64,000 nucleotides of DNA from Ignavibacteria bacterium UBA2360 (GCA_002344125.1 DDTQ01000012.1:209358-273357); one strand, 5' to 3'; shown: positions 18,412 through 28,876, counted from the first letter of the stretch. Notes: a model not told the origin generated them from the sequence alone. Numbers and translations are program-made.

Positions 18412-20034
18412 ATGAAATTTTTACTTGTTTTTTCAGTATTTTTAATTACTTTTTCGCAAACTTTTTCCCAGCACGGCAACTCAGAAGCTGAAGCAATGGA
18501 CCCGGGGAAATTTGTGAATAAAAATTCATTTGAAGGTGACTACAATAATTCTGTTTTTGTGAATCTGAACTTAAGTCTCAATTCATTTCCCCAGAATGAG
18601 CCATCAGTCAGGATAAGCAGAGTGAATTCAAATATTGTAGTTGCCGCATGGCGTGATTTTAAACTTGGATATATAGAACCGAATGTAGAGAGAAGAATAG
18701 GTTATACATATTCAACTAATGGCGGGCAAACATGGGCTGCTCCGCAGCTGCTGCCTGACCCAAATCCCAATCACACATCGCAAAGCGACCCCGTGTTAAC
18801 GAGTGACGCTCAGGGAAATTTTTATCTTTCAAGTACTTCAAGGCAGCCTGTTGCGAACTATAACCGCGATATGCTTATGTACAAATCAACCAACAATGGT
18901 GTAACATTTTTCCTTCATTCAATTGCAGTGCCGGGTTCCGGCGGAGCGGGTGAAGATAAGGAGTGGATCTTCTGTGACCCCATCGTTACAAATACGACTT
19001 ATAATAACATTTTTATTTCATGGACAAGCTTTGGACCTTCACCGGGAATCAAATTCCGCAAATCAACAAATGGCGGACTCAACTGGACATCAACTGTACA
19101 AGTAGGTGATAATACCGGAGGGCAGGGCTCAAACATTTGCTCAGGTACTAACAACCAGATATATATGGTTTGGGATCAGGGTGGAGTCAGGTTTGATAGA
19201 TCTACAAACGGCGGCGTTAGTTTTTCTACTGATCTTCAGTTAAGCAATGTAGCAACAACAAACGGCTTCCCGTACATCTGCTGCGATTATTCAAATAACT
19301 CAACCCGCGGAAATGTATATGTGGTTTGGGATGATATGCGCGGAGGAAACAGTGATGTTTACTTTCAGCGCTCTACCAACGGCGGAACGAACTGGCTTTC
19401 TGCGCCGGTAAGAATAAATGATGTTACGACCAATAACCAGTACTGGCCAATGATTCAATGTGATAATAACGGTAATCTTTATGTGATATATTATGATACA
19501 CGCGGAGGCTCCTCTGCTATTAACGCCTATATAGCCTATTCTACAAATGCAGGTAATACGTGGGTCAACCAGCTTATGAGTGACTCCAGTTTCACCCAGC
19601 AGCAGCCCAACTCAGATGTCAGATTCGGCGACTACATAAGCATAGATGCCTTCGACGGGAAAGTTATTCCTGTATGGACAGACCAGAGAAAAGGCTACCC
19701 TGACCAGGAAATTTATTCCGCAAATCTTTCGGGTTTGATAGCTGTAAGTCCGGTAAGTTCTGAAATTCCACTGCGCTTTTCTTTGCGCCAAAACTATCCG
19801 AATCCTTTCAATCCTGTAACAAAGATCAGGTTTGAACTTCCGGTTACATCTTTAACTAATATAACGATATATGACGCGCTTGGCAGAGAGATAAAAATGA
19901 TCTTCAGTCAAACACTGGGCGCAGGTGTATATGAAACTACTTTCGACGCATCAAACCTGACAAGCGGCGTTTACTTCTACAAAATTACAGCAGGTGATTT
20001 TTCTGAAACAAAAAAAATGTTAATAGTTAAATAA
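18412..20034 (+). CDS. Secreted BNR/sialidase-like propeller protein with T9SS sorting domain
   Basis: The 540-residue protein begins with a signal peptide (MKFLLVFSVFLITFSQTFSQ). It contains repeated Asp-box-like motifs of the STNGGxxW type (for example STNGGQTWAAP, STNGGLNWTST and STNGGTNWLSA) that mark a sialidase/BNR beta-propeller. The C-terminal ~75 residues are a T9SS sorting domain starting RQNYPNPFNPVTKIRFELP and ending KKMLIVK. Catalytic sialidase Arg/Tyr residues cannot be assigned, so an adhesive or binding role is equally possible. It is divergent from the GNAT gene and 8 nt upstream of the carboxypeptidase, so probably co-transcribed. Confidence 0.88.
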   Translation: MKFLLVFSVFLITFSQTFSQHGNSEAEAMDPGKFVNKNSFEGDYNNSVFVNLNLSLNSFPQNEPSVRISRVNSNIVVAAWRDFKLGYIEPNVERRIGYTYSTNGGQTWAAPQLLPDPNPNHTSQSDPVLTSDAQGNFYLSSTSRQPVANYNRDMLMYKSTNNGVTFFLHSIAVPGSGGAGEDKEWIFCDPIVTNTTYNNIFISWTSFGPSPGIKFRKSTNGGLNWTSTVQVGDNTGGQGSNICSGTNNQIYMVWDQGGVRFDRSTNGGVSFSTDLQLSNVATTNGFPYICCDYSNNSTRGNVYVVWDDMRGGNSDVYFQRSTNGGTNWLSAPVRINDVTTNNQYWPMIQCDNNGNLYVIYYDTRGGSSAINAYIAYSTNAGNTWVNQLMSDSSFTQQQPNSDVRFGDYISIDAFDGKVIPVWTDQRKGYPDQEIYSANLSGLIAVSPVSSEIPLRFSLRQNYPNPFNPVTKIRFELPVTSLTNITIYDALGREIKMIFSQTLGAGVYETTFDASNLTSGVYFYKITAGDFSETKKMLIVK

Positions 20035-20042
20035 ATTTCTAT

Positions 20043-22463
20043 ATGAAATTAAGAACAATTATATTTATTTCAACGTTCGCGGTTTTAACGTTAGTGTTCG
20101 CAAAATTCAGCGTAACCGGCGGTAACGGCTCACTTGGTCCGCTTGAAAAATACAGCCGGGTTAAAGTCAATGTACGCACAGCGGAAGAAATGAAAAGGCT
20201 TCAGCAGAATGATATAACAATTGAGCACTTTCATGGTAATTATACTGAAGGAATCACCCTCGTTATCAATCAGGCCGAAATCGAGAGGCTTAAAACAACA
20301 GGTGTTTCATATTCAATAGAAATTGCTGATATGGATGAGTATTACAGAAACCGTCCATTGCCAAATGAACAGGAGATGGCAGCAAGTACGCATATTATGC
20401 AGAGTGATAACATAAGAGGTTTCAGTTACGGAAGCATGGGCGGTTATTATACTTTTGATGAAACAGTTCAGAAACTGGATTCAATGAGGCTTCAGTATCC
20501 AACATTGATAACAGCCAAGCAGAACAGGGGAACAACAGCCGAAGGCAGAACTATCTGGTCAGTTAAAATTTCTGATAATGCGGATGTGAATGAATCTGGA
20601 ACTGAGCCCGCGATTTATTTTGACGCATTGCATCATGCGCGGGAGCCTCAGGCAATGGCCGGAACAATGTATTTTATGTACTGGCTTCTTGATAACTATA
20701 ATACAAACCCTGAAGCGAAATACCTGGTAGATAACAGGGAAATTTATTTTGTGCCGGTTGTTAATCCGGATGGCTATTTCAGAAACCAAACTACAAATCC
20801 GAACGGCGGGGGAAACTGGCGCAAGAACAGAAGAAATAACGGCAGCGGATGTTTCGGGGTTGACCTGAACAGGAATTACAATTATGGCTGGGGATTCAAC
20901 AGCGGTTCGAGTAATGACCCATGCAGTGATACTTACCGCGGACCTTCGGCGGGAAGTGAACCTGAAACGCAGGCAATTCAGAATTTATGTCTTGCAATTC
21001 AGCCAAAGATCTCGTTTTCGGTTCATTCACAGGCAGGGAGATATCTGAATCCTTACGGTTACAATGATAGCACCGTTGCATATGAAATTTACTCTGATTT
21101 CAGCGGAGACTTCGCTTCAGAAAATAACTTTACATACGGTACGGTTATAGAAATGCTTGATTATTATTCCAGCGGCACCACCAGAGACTGGCTGCATTCT
21201 ATTGGCTGCTATGCATGGACACCTGAAGTTGGCGGCGGCAGTTTCTGGCCTTCGCAGGCGCAGATAATACCGGCCGCAAATGAAATGCTGCCGAGCTACA
21301 AGTATCTGGCATGGGTGGGCGGAGCGTATGCAAAGTTCCAGAACTACACAATTACAGGCAACGGCTATGCTGAAAGAAATGATACTTTAAGGTTGAACAT
21401 AGGGATAAGAAATAAAGGGCTCTCACTGCCATCAAACAGCGTAAGTGTTAATGTAACAACTTCATATCCGAATATTACTGCTATTAATTCATCACATAAC
21501 TACGGAAGCATAAACGCCCGCCAGATAAAATACAACAATGTGCCATTTTCATTCAGGCTTACCAATTCCGCGGCTTATATGGATGAGATCAAACTGATTG
21601 TAAGCACCAAACAGGAAAATGTTGAAACATCGCTTGATACAATTTCTGTTATAGTAGGCAGAGGTAATGTTTTAATGAGTGATAACTCTGAAAACGGTAC
21701 TTCAAAGTGGACAAAAAGCGGCAACCAGATCCAGTGGGATACAACATTTGTAAGCTACTGGAGCGAAGGGCATTCATTTGCAGATTCACGTTATGGAAAT
21801 TCCAGGAACAGTACAAACAATTTCTTTACATTGAATGATACTATAAACTTAACCGGCGCGGTAAACCCAAGGTTAGAGTTCATGGCAAGATGGGCTACGG
21901 AAACTACATTTGATTACACAAGAATTCAAATAAGTACAAATTTCGGAAGCACATGGACAAACCTTGCCGGCAGGTACACCGCAACTGTCAGCGGACAGCC
22001 ATCATATCATGGTGTACAGCCGTGGGTATATGAGCGGATCTCACTCAATTCGTATATCGGTCAGCGCGTTAAGTTTCGATTCAACTACGTTACAGATGGC
22101 GGAGTTCCGGGTGATGGCTTCTATTTTGATAATTTCAGGGTGGTGAATTATACCGATGGTCCCGGTGTTGGAATTTCTCAGAACGGAAATGAGGTCCCCG
22201 TAAGGTTTGCTTTGTACCAGAATTATCCAAATCCATTTAACCCCGTCACAAGAATTGATTTTGATATACCGAAACAGGAATTTGTAAGTATTAAGTTGTT
22301 CGATGTACTTGGCAGAGCGGTCAAAATCCTGGTTTCACAAAATATGAATGCCGGAAGATTTTATACTGAGCTTGATGCCTCAGATCTTTCGGGGGGTGTA
22401 TATTTTTACAAAATAGAAGCCGGTTCGTTCATTGAAAGCAAAAAACTTGTACTGGTAAAGTAA
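20043..22463 (+). CDS. Secreted M14 zinc carboxypeptidase with T9SS sorting domain
   Basis: The 806-residue protein has a signal peptide, a propeptide-like region (about 30-120), and an M14 catalytic domain. The domain includes zinc ligands HHAREPQAM (His198, Glu201), VNPDGYFRN, the substrate-binding DLNRNYNYGWG, the third ligand in SFSVHSQAG and a catalytic-Glu segment TPEVGGGSFWP. After the enzyme come a CARDB-like and a MAM/jelly-roll-like beta region (KWTKSGNQIQWDTTFV). A T9SS sorting domain (YQNYPNPFNPVTRIDFDIP ... KKLVLVK) closes the protein. It should remove C-terminal residues from extracellular peptides, feeding the peptide importer. Confidence 0.92.
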   Translation: MKLRTIIFISTFAVLTLVFAKFSVTGGNGSLGPLEKYSRVKVNVRTAEEMKRLQQNDITIEHFHGNYTEGITLVINQAEIERLKTTGVSYSIEIADMDEYYRNRPLPNEQEMAASTHIMQSDNIRGFSYGSMGGYYTFDETVQKLDSMRLQYPTLITAKQNRGTTAEGRTIWSVKISDNADVNESGTEPAIYFDALHHAREPQAMAGTMYFMYWLLDNYNTNPEAKYLVDNREIYFVPVVNPDGYFRNQTTNPNGGGNWRKNRRNNGSGCFGVDLNRNYNYGWGFNSGSSNDPCSDTYRGPSAGSEPETQAIQNLCLAIQPKISFSVHSQAGRYLNPYGYNDSTVAYEIYSDFSGDFASENNFTYGTVIEMLDYYSSGTTRDWLHSIGCYAWTPEVGGGSFWPSQAQIIPAANEMLPSYKYLAWVGGAYAKFQNYTITGNGYAERNDTLRLNIGIRNKGLSLPSNSVSVNVTTSYPNITAINSSHNYGSINARQIKYNNVPFSFRLTNSAAYMDEIKLIVSTKQENVETSLDTISVIVGRGNVLMSDNSENGTSKWTKSGNQIQWDTTFVSYWSEGHSFADSRYGNSRNSTNNFFTLNDTINLTGAVNPRLEFMARWATETTFDYTRIQISTNFGSTWTNLAGRYTATVSGQPSYHGVQPWVYERISLNSYIGQRVKFRFNYVTDGGVPGDGFYFDNFRVVNYTDGPGVGISQNGNEVPVRFALYQNYPNPFNPVTRIDFDIPKQEFVSIKLFDVLGRAVKILVSQNMNAGRFYTELDASDLSGGVYFYKIEAGSFIESKKLVLVK

Positions 22464-22485
22464 ATTTAAGTTTGTGTTAATTATG

Positions 22486-22520
22486 AAGCAATCTCTTTGT
22501 AAGGGATTGCTTTTTTTTTG
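22486..22520 (+). terminator. Terminator after the carboxypeptidase gene
   Basis: The stem AAGCAATC/GATTGCTT, extendable by a G-T and a C-G pair, has a TTTGTAA loop and runs straight into nine T. Confidence 0.85.
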
Positions 22521-22566
22521 ATATATGGTGATATTGCAGGCTATTATTAAATATACGGAGGCTGAA

Positions 22567-25248
22567 ATGTTGAAAGCATTACTTGTTGTTTTTACCGTAC
22601 TTACCTATATATCTAATATAAACTCCCAGTGGAATTACGGAACACCATTTTCTACAAACCCGCAGCAATCCACCTGGCAGCAGGTTGTTAGTAAAGTACC
22701 GCTTACGGGAAATACTATATTAGATAGTTTATCCGCGCCGTATCCGACCAATGCATGGTTTAATTTGTTTTTTCTATACGGAACTGCATACCCGAATCCA
22801 CAGGGAACTATTGGTCAGAATTCATCATGGGTTTATCCTTACAACCTGGGTTCAGGTTACAATTACGGAGGTTATTCAAACCCGCGTTCATTGCTGGCGG
22901 TAAATTACAAACCATTTGCATACAACACAACAGGCGGCAGCTTCCCAACGGTGAATTGGGATAACGGGGCTTATATGTTTATGGGAACAAACAATCCCGC
23001 AAATTTTACACCGATAATCCGCAATGACTACACAGATATTTCGGCTACTATAAAATATTACAACACATCAAATCCTTCAAACTATTATTACGCGCCGATT
23101 GTACGTGGAATGCCTTATGTGACCATGTTTTACAACAACGTGACACCCGGTATTTATTTTCCTGCCCCTGCGCTTTGGAAAGTTAATGATGTTGTTGCTG
23201 CCGCAAACCAGACTTTTACCGGAACAGAATTTAAAGTGCAGACCGTTGTTGGCGATCCCGGGGTTTTCCGTTCGCAGACATGGGTTTTATTCAGTTCGCA
23301 AACTATTACGCTCCAGTTCAGCCAGGCAGCGCAGACTTTGGGTTTAATTGGTACTTCAAATTTTACCGGGTATATCAGGGCTGCGCATTTAACATATGAT
23401 AACGACCCGAATGCTGCCGATACAACAAACAGATTAGCTTTGCTTCGCGCATATTCAAAATTTGTGCCGGTTCGCGGAGAAGTTGGGGCAAGCATCCCCA
23501 ACGGAAGTTCAACAGCGGCACTTAATTTTAATTACACACGTTATAATGAAGGTTCATTAACAGGTGATTCATTGTTAATGATGGCTCTGCCGCACCATGT
23601 AGATATGATGCCCGGCGGAAGTACAACAAATATTTTGAAGTACCAGGTTTTAAAAGGTACAATGAGCGAGGTAAAGACCAAAACATGGCAAATGACAGAA
23701 CAGCTTCCCGGGTATTCATGGAGTCCGCGTTCAGGGGGACTTGCGAACGTACCGCTTCAATGGTGCGATACACTCAGGTACTATGTAAACGGAGATCTTA
23801 TCAATTTTAACAGGCAGTACCAGTGGATGGATATTTACAGCGCGGCAAAATCATTGGGTAAGCTTGGCAGGATAATTGAAATTGCCGATGAACTTTATGA
23901 CCGCGATCAAACCCGTTACGCCGCGATGCAGCCTCTGGCTGCGACCATGCGAGATTCCTTACAGATATTCATAGGCAGGTGGCTTAACGGCAACAGTTCA
24001 ATATTTTACAATGGAATTCCGTATCAGAAAGACTCACTTCTTTACGATACAAAGTTCCGCGGGATAATTTCCAGCCGTTCGCATGATTCACTTAATCTTA
24101 ACAACGGCATTGATTTCGGCAGCGCGCTTTATAACGATCATCATTTTCATTACGGTTACCTGCTGTATGCCGCGGCGATAGTTGCCAAGAAGAATCCATC
24201 GTGGTTTACGGCAAACGGAAATTATTACTCAAATCGTGTAACTGATCTTGCCCGTGAAATTGCAAATCCAAGCCGCGGAGATAATTACTTCGCTCTGCAG
24301 AGATATAAAGATTGGTACGACGGACACTCCTGGGCAAACGGACTTGTACCGTACGGCGGCGGGAAGAACCAGGAAAGCTCCAGCGAAGCGGCAAACGCAT
24401 GGTATGGCTTGTATTTGTTCGGGCTGGCAATGAATAACGCTTCGCCAAGCGCGCAGTACAGCAATATGCTTAACCAGGGGCAGCTTATGCTTTCTCAGGA
24501 AGTGAGGGCGGTGCAGAAGTATTACTACGCGAACCAAACCAACCCGGTTTATCCGGCAGTTTATACCGACCAGTTTAAAACTGTAACTAATATGTACCAG
24601 GGCAGGCTTGATGCAAGTACATTTTTTGGGTCAGTGAATTATTATGCCACAGGAATCCAGGTTGTTCCCGTAACTCCGGTTACCGAACAGTTCTGGAGCA
24701 ACATTTCTTTTGCGCAGCAGATATATGACTATTCTCCCAACGGTTTGCGGTTTACACCTTGTTTTGATTCAACCAACACCAATACAACAGTGTGGAACTG
24801 GACTACAATTAACGTGGGCGTACAGGCTACAGCTTATCCTCAAACTGCGCTGAATTTCTGGAAATTCTACGGTCACAATAACGCTAATTTTGATAACGGT
24901 TCAAGCCAGTCTAATGTGATGTACTGGATCTTAACAAGAAACCATAACACAATAGGTATCAGCACAATTTCAAATGAAATACCGGCCAGATACAACTTAT
25001 ACCAAAGTTACCCTAATCCGTTCAACCCGGTAACAAGTATAAAGTTTGATATCAGCAACACATCAAATGTGAAGCTTACAATATATGATATTACAGGCAG
25101 AAAAGTACAGGAGCTTATCAACGGTGAGCTCAAAGCCGGTACTTACAAAGCAGAGTGGAATGCTTCGCGGTTCGCTAGCGGAGTTTACTTCTATACACTT
25201 TCTTCAGGTGATTATGTTCAGACCAAAAAAATGATGCTGGTAAAATAA
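22567..25248 (+). CDS. GH81-like endo-beta-1,3-glucanase with T9SS sorting domain (paralogue 1)
   Basis: I start at the ATG at 22567 (893 residues) because GGAGG lies 7 nt upstream and the signal peptide MLKALLVVFTVLTYISNINSQ begins there. The earlier ATG at 22525 has no such support. GH81 features in order: PYPTNAWFNLFF, PIVRGMPYVTMFYNN, the catalytic-Asp motif LYNDHHFHYGY, WYDGHSWANGL and the catalytic-Glu motif NQESSSEAANAWYG. A T9SS domain (YQSYPNPFNPVTSIKFDI ... KKMMLVK) ends it. GH81 enzymes hydrolyse beta-1,3-glucans such as laminarin or fungal wall glucan. It is paralogous to the gene at 56539-59199. Confidence 0.85.
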   Translation: MLKALLVVFTVLTYISNINSQWNYGTPFSTNPQQSTWQQVVSKVPLTGNTILDSLSAPYPTNAWFNLFFLYGTAYPNPQGTIGQNSSWVYPYNLGSGYNYGGYSNPRSLLAVNYKPFAYNTTGGSFPTVNWDNGAYMFMGTNNPANFTPIIRNDYTDISATIKYYNTSNPSNYYYAPIVRGMPYVTMFYNNVTPGIYFPAPALWKVNDVVAAANQTFTGTEFKVQTVVGDPGVFRSQTWVLFSSQTITLQFSQAAQTLGLIGTSNFTGYIRAAHLTYDNDPNAADTTNRLALLRAYSKFVPVRGEVGASIPNGSSTAALNFNYTRYNEGSLTGDSLLMMALPHHVDMMPGGSTTNILKYQVLKGTMSEVKTKTWQMTEQLPGYSWSPRSGGLANVPLQWCDTLRYYVNGDLINFNRQYQWMDIYSAAKSLGKLGRIIEIADELYDRDQTRYAAMQPLAATMRDSLQIFIGRWLNGNSSIFYNGIPYQKDSLLYDTKFRGIISSRSHDSLNLNNGIDFGSALYNDHHFHYGYLLYAAAIVAKKNPSWFTANGNYYSNRVTDLAREIANPSRGDNYFALQRYKDWYDGHSWANGLVPYGGGKNQESSSEAANAWYGLYLFGLAMNNASPSAQYSNMLNQGQLMLSQEVRAVQKYYYANQTNPVYPAVYTDQFKTVTNMYQGRLDASTFFGSVNYYATGIQVVPVTPVTEQFWSNISFAQQIYDYSPNGLRFTPCFDSTNTNTTVWNWTTINVGVQATAYPQTALNFWKFYGHNNANFDNGSSQSNVMYWILTRNHNTIGISTISNEIPARYNLYQSYPNPFNPVTSIKFDISNTSNVKLTIYDITGRKVQELINGELKAGTYKAEWNASRFASGVYFYTLSSGDYVQTKKMMLVK

Positions 25249-25261
25249 ATTCAAAAATATT

Positions 25262-25289
25262 AAGCCCGGCAGAATAATATGCCGGGCTT
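25262..25289 (+). terminator. Terminator between GH81-like and serine hydrolase genes
   Basis: A perfect 10-bp stem AAGCCCGGCA/TGCCGGGCTT has an 8-nt loop and a moderately T-rich tail. It covers the more upstream ATG (25279) of the next frame, which argues that translation of the serine hydrolase starts at 25306. Confidence 0.75.
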
Positions 25290-25305
25290 TAACTTAAATT
25301 CTTTT

Positions 25306-26775
25306 ATGAAAATAATTTCAAGAGCAGCGATATTATTAATAATTTGTACCGGCAGTTTGTTTGCGCAGGGTGACCCCTTTAAAAATGCCATAGATTCTTT
25401 GTTCAGGGTTCATTACAGCGATACAACTGTAGGTGTTTCAATAGGTGTTGTTTATAAAAATCCGGTTACCAATGAATACCTGAGAAGACTTTTTTACTAC
25501 GGTGAAAAGGATAGGGTAACCCATCAGCCGCCGGATAGCAATACGGTTTACCAGATAGGTTCAGTTACAAAAACATTCACCGCCATGGTAATGGCTTATA
25601 TGCTTCACTATAATATGATCAACCGGCAGGATCTTATCCGGGATTTTCTTCCTGATACACTCCGGGTACCTTATTGGGTCAATGGCACGGATACAACCGC
25701 GATAAACCTGGTTGAACTTGTCACTCACTTTTCAGGATTGATAGATGAACCGCCAGCTTCATACCCATATACACTGGATAGAATGTTCCGCTATCTTGAT
25801 ACATGTCACCTGGTAACGAAGCCTGATTCTGTTTGGACATATTCTAACCTGGGATTCGCTACTCTAGCAACCGGGCTTACTATGCATTCCGGCAGGGATT
25901 CCATAGAACAATTGTTCCAGCAATTCATAACTGATTCACTTGGAATGCCCGATACCAGGATCACACGAAATTTATCTATGATACTTCGTTCTGCTAAAGG
26001 TTATGTGAGAAATAATTCCAACGTATGGATACTTGCTGACAGTAATAAATCAACCTGGCCCGCATTCAACGGAGCCGGTGCGATACGTTCCACTATTAAA
26101 GATATGACCCGCTATCTTGAATTCCAGATGAAACTTCTCAACTCAAACCTTAATCCGCTGGCTGATACAATGCACAAACATATTAAAAGGATAAATCCCG
26201 GTCAGCCTACACAGAAGTGGCAGGGTATGGCATGGGCTTCTAACAGGCTGAACTTCCAGCTTAACAATCCGTGGATACAGTTTAAAGATGGCGGCACGCC
26301 GGGTTATAACAGCTTCATTACTTTTTACACCGATTCATTGACGGGAATAAAAGGGGGTGTTGTAATACTTTCAAATTCAGGCAATTCAAATAACTTTAAT
26401 AACCCCGCTTATATTGAAGCGCTTTCTATGAATGTACTTAATTACCTTCATTCACAATATAACAGCATTGGTATTGAACCAGTGGGCACTGAAGTACCTA
26501 TGAATTTTGAGCTGGCACAGAACTTTCCGAATCCGTTCAATCCGGTTACAATCATTGAATTCAGTATTCCAAAGGTGAGCTCAAGTACGCAGTTAACATC
26601 ACTAAAGATTTACGATATATCCGGCAGGGAAATTGCCGTACTTGTAAACAGAGAGCTGGCGCCGGGAAAATATTCGGCAAATTTTGAGGCTAAGAACCTT
26701 CCGAGCGGTATCTATATTTACAAGCTGCAATATGGTGAATTCACCGCTTCGCGCAAGATGATTCTTGTGAAATAG
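25306..26775 (+). CDS. Secreted serine beta-lactamase-like hydrolase (class C/PBP-like) with T9SS sorting domain
   Basis: Start chosen at 25306 (489 residues), where the signal peptide MKIISRAAILLIICTGSLFAQ begins; the earlier ATG lies inside a terminator hairpin. The beta-lactamase/transpeptidase (PF00144-type) domain shows the SxxK motif SVTK (Ser86, Lys89), a YxN motif in YSNLGFATLATG and a late GG-TPGY segment (KDGGTPGYNSF). Such proteins are mostly esterases, D-aminopeptidases or peptidases rather than antibiotic-inactivating enzymes. A T9SS domain (AQNFPNPFNPVTIIEFSIP ... RKMILVK) directs it to the cell surface. Confidence 0.88.
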   Translation: MKIISRAAILLIICTGSLFAQGDPFKNAIDSLFRVHYSDTTVGVSIGVVYKNPVTNEYLRRLFYYGEKDRVTHQPPDSNTVYQIGSVTKTFTAMVMAYMLHYNMINRQDLIRDFLPDTLRVPYWVNGTDTTAINLVELVTHFSGLIDEPPASYPYTLDRMFRYLDTCHLVTKPDSVWTYSNLGFATLATGLTMHSGRDSIEQLFQQFITDSLGMPDTRITRNLSMILRSAKGYVRNNSNVWILADSNKSTWPAFNGAGAIRSTIKDMTRYLEFQMKLLNSNLNPLADTMHKHIKRINPGQPTQKWQGMAWASNRLNFQLNNPWIQFKDGGTPGYNSFITFYTDSLTGIKGGVVILSNSGNSNNFNNPAYIEALSMNVLNYLHSQYNSIGIEPVGTEVPMNFELAQNFPNPFNPVTIIEFSIPKVSSSTQLTSLKIYDISGREIAVLVNRELAPGKYSANFEAKNLPSGIYIYKLQYGEFTASRKMILVK

Positions 26776-26883
26776 CTTTTAAAAAATATCCTTAATTTTA
26801 AGGTTTTTTATGTTGTTTCGTTTTATGATATTTGTTTATAATTAATTCAGATCTCATTTACATAAAATTAAGGAGCATCAGGA

Positions 26884-28815
26884 ATGAAAAACAGAGCAAT
26901 ATTACTGGCTTTAGTTTTAATAGTTACATCAGCCCTTTTTGTCTCATGCGGCAAATCCACAAAACCCAAAAAACAGATCGATACTAAACCCGTTTCAATA
27001 AAACAATTTGATACACCCCCGGGAGCAGATCCTTCGGTTCCGCCCGAGCAGGGTGGTGAAGGCTTCACCGGTGAAGGCTGGCAGACTGCGGTCAATTATA
27101 ATGTAGCAGGTGATTCCAACGCAATAAAAGGCGGGTCATTTACAATGAGGATACCGGATTTCCCGAATACATTGAGAATTGTTGGCAAAGACGCCAATTC
27201 TTACGTTAATAATTTGATGGAAATCGGATTGATCTATGAAGGTTTGCTTAGTCAGGATCCGGTTACAGAAGAATGGATCCCCGCACTTGCAACACACTGG
27301 AAAGTATCAGACGATAAAAAAACATTCTGGTACAGGATAAACCCAAATGCCCGGTGGGCAGACGGCAAGCCTGTAACCGCTGAAGATGTTGTAGCTACAT
27401 GGAAACTGCAGGTCGATCCGGGTATCCTTGAGGCCTATTCAAATATATTGTATGGTACATATGAGCAGCCGGTTGCAGAGAGCAAATATATAGTATCAGT
27501 AAAAACCAAAGAAGAAAACTGGAGACAATTCCTGTATTTTTCAGGAGCAATGAGAATTCTGCCTGCGCATTATGTAGGTAATCTCAAAGGATCAGAATAT
27601 CTTGAAAAATACCAGTTTGATATGATTCCGGGCTCGGGACCGTATGTATTGTTAAAAGAAGATATCAACAAAGGTCAGTCAGTTACATTCAGAAGAAGAA
27701 GTGATTACTGGGCTGAAAAAGAAAGATTCAATATTGGTACAAACAATTTTGACGCGATAAAGCTGGATGTTATTCAGGATGAATCACTGGCATTCGAAAA
27801 ATTCAAAAAGGGTGATATAGATGTTTATTCAGTTAACCGCGCGCAGTGGTGGGCAGAAAGATTTGACTTCGATGAGTTCAAGCGCGGACTCGTGGCGAGG
27901 TACAGGGTATTTAACGAAAATCCAAATGGTGTGCAGGGCCTTGTTTTCAATATGCGTAAACCGCCTTTTGATGATATAAGGATAAGAAAAGCAGTTACCT
28001 ATTTATGGGATAGGAACAAATTCAACGAGAAGCTGTTCTTTAATTCATATATGCCCGAATACTCTTATTACCCCGGCACAGTATATGAAAATCCCAATAA
28101 CCCGAAGATCGGGTTCAGTTTAGATTCCGCCAGAATTCTCCTTGAAGAAGCCGGCTGGAAGGATAAAAATTCAGAAGGTTACCTGGTAAAAGACGGAAAA
28201 GTATTTGAGCTTGACCTGCCTTTTGATGGCGGCCCGGGACAGGAAAGATATTTAACGATCTTCCAGGAAGACCTGAAAAAAGCCGGAATAAAATTAAATC
28301 TTAAACAAATTGATGGTACAACCCGGTTTAAGCTTGGCAATGAAAGGAATTTTACAATTCTTGTAACTGCATGGACAGGTTTGAGAACTCCGAATCCCGA
28401 AAGTTCGCTTAAATCAAACACAGCCGATGCCCCGAATACAACAAACTGGCCGGGAATTAAAGACGCAAGGATAGATGAATTATGCGATCTTTACAATAAA
28501 ACCTACGATAAAAAGGAAAGAATAAAAATAGTAAGAGAAATTGACGGCATTGCAAGCAATTACTTCGGGTATGGTTTCGGCTGGTACGCTCCATACCAGA
28601 GAATTGCATTCCATAACAAATTCTCATATCCTGAATGGATACTTCCGAGAACAAATGATTACCTTTTCACCTGCATATTGTGGTATTATGATCCTGAAAA
28701 AGCCGCAGAGTATGATGCTGTGAAGGCAGATCCTAATAAAAAAATGGAAATTATGCCTGAAGATCAGAAGTACTGGATCAAAGTGAAAGAACAGGAAGAA
28801 GCATCAGGGAAGTAA
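26884..28815 (+). CDS. Oligopeptide ABC transporter substrate-binding lipoprotein (SBP family 5)
   Basis: The 643-residue protein has a lipoprotein signal ending LFVSC (Cys22), then the family 5 solute-binding fold. IYEGLLSQDPVTEEWIPALA, WKVSDDKKTFWYRINPNARWADGKPVTAEDVVATW and IRKAVTYLWDRNKFNEKLF are diagnostic. It captures peptides (or, less likely, other family 5 ligands) in the periplasm and hands them to the permeases encoded next. A GC-rich hairpin with a T tract lies between this gene and the permease genes, which may let the binding protein be made in excess. AAGGAGCAT upstream of the ATG is a good ribosome-binding site. Confidence 0.9.
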   Translation: MKNRAILLALVLIVTSALFVSCGKSTKPKKQIDTKPVSIKQFDTPPGADPSVPPEQGGEGFTGEGWQTAVNYNVAGDSNAIKGGSFTMRIPDFPNTLRIVGKDANSYVNNLMEIGLIYEGLLSQDPVTEEWIPALATHWKVSDDKKTFWYRINPNARWADGKPVTAEDVVATWKLQVDPGILEAYSNILYGTYEQPVAESKYIVSVKTKEENWRQFLYFSGAMRILPAHYVGNLKGSEYLEKYQFDMIPGSGPYVLLKEDINKGQSVTFRRRSDYWAEKERFNIGTNNFDAIKLDVIQDESLAFEKFKKGDIDVYSVNRAQWWAERFDFDEFKRGLVARYRVFNENPNGVQGLVFNMRKPPFDDIRIRKAVTYLWDRNKFNEKLFFNSYMPEYSYYPGTVYENPNNPKIGFSLDSARILLEEAGWKDKNSEGYLVKDGKVFELDLPFDGGPGQERYLTIFQEDLKKAGIKLNLKQIDGTTRFKLGNERNFTILVTAWTGLRTPNPESSLKSNTADAPNTTNWPGIKDARIDELCDLYNKTYDKKERIKIVREIDGIASNYFGYGFGWYAPYQRIAFHNKFSYPEWILPRTNDYLFTCILWYYDPEKAAEYDAVKADPNKKMEIMPEDQKYWIKVKEQEEASGK

Positions 28816-28833
28816 AGAGATAAACCAAAATAC

Positions 28834-28876
28834 TGCTGCCTTCATCTAAACAGAGGAGGCAGCATATCTTTTTTTG
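28834..28876 (+). terminator. Hairpin with T tract between binding-protein and permease genes (partial terminator?)
   Basis: The stem TGCTGCCT/AGGCAGCA (8 bp) with a 15-nt loop is followed by TATCTTTTTTTG. It is located 20 nt after the binding-protein stop in a 166-nt intergenic gap of an otherwise compact operon, so it may act as an attenuating terminator. Confidence 0.6.

Noticed and set aside
22525..22566. Upstream ATG for the GH81-like protein
   Set aside because: It adds 14 residues before a good signal peptide; the strong GGAGG site serves the ATG at 22567.
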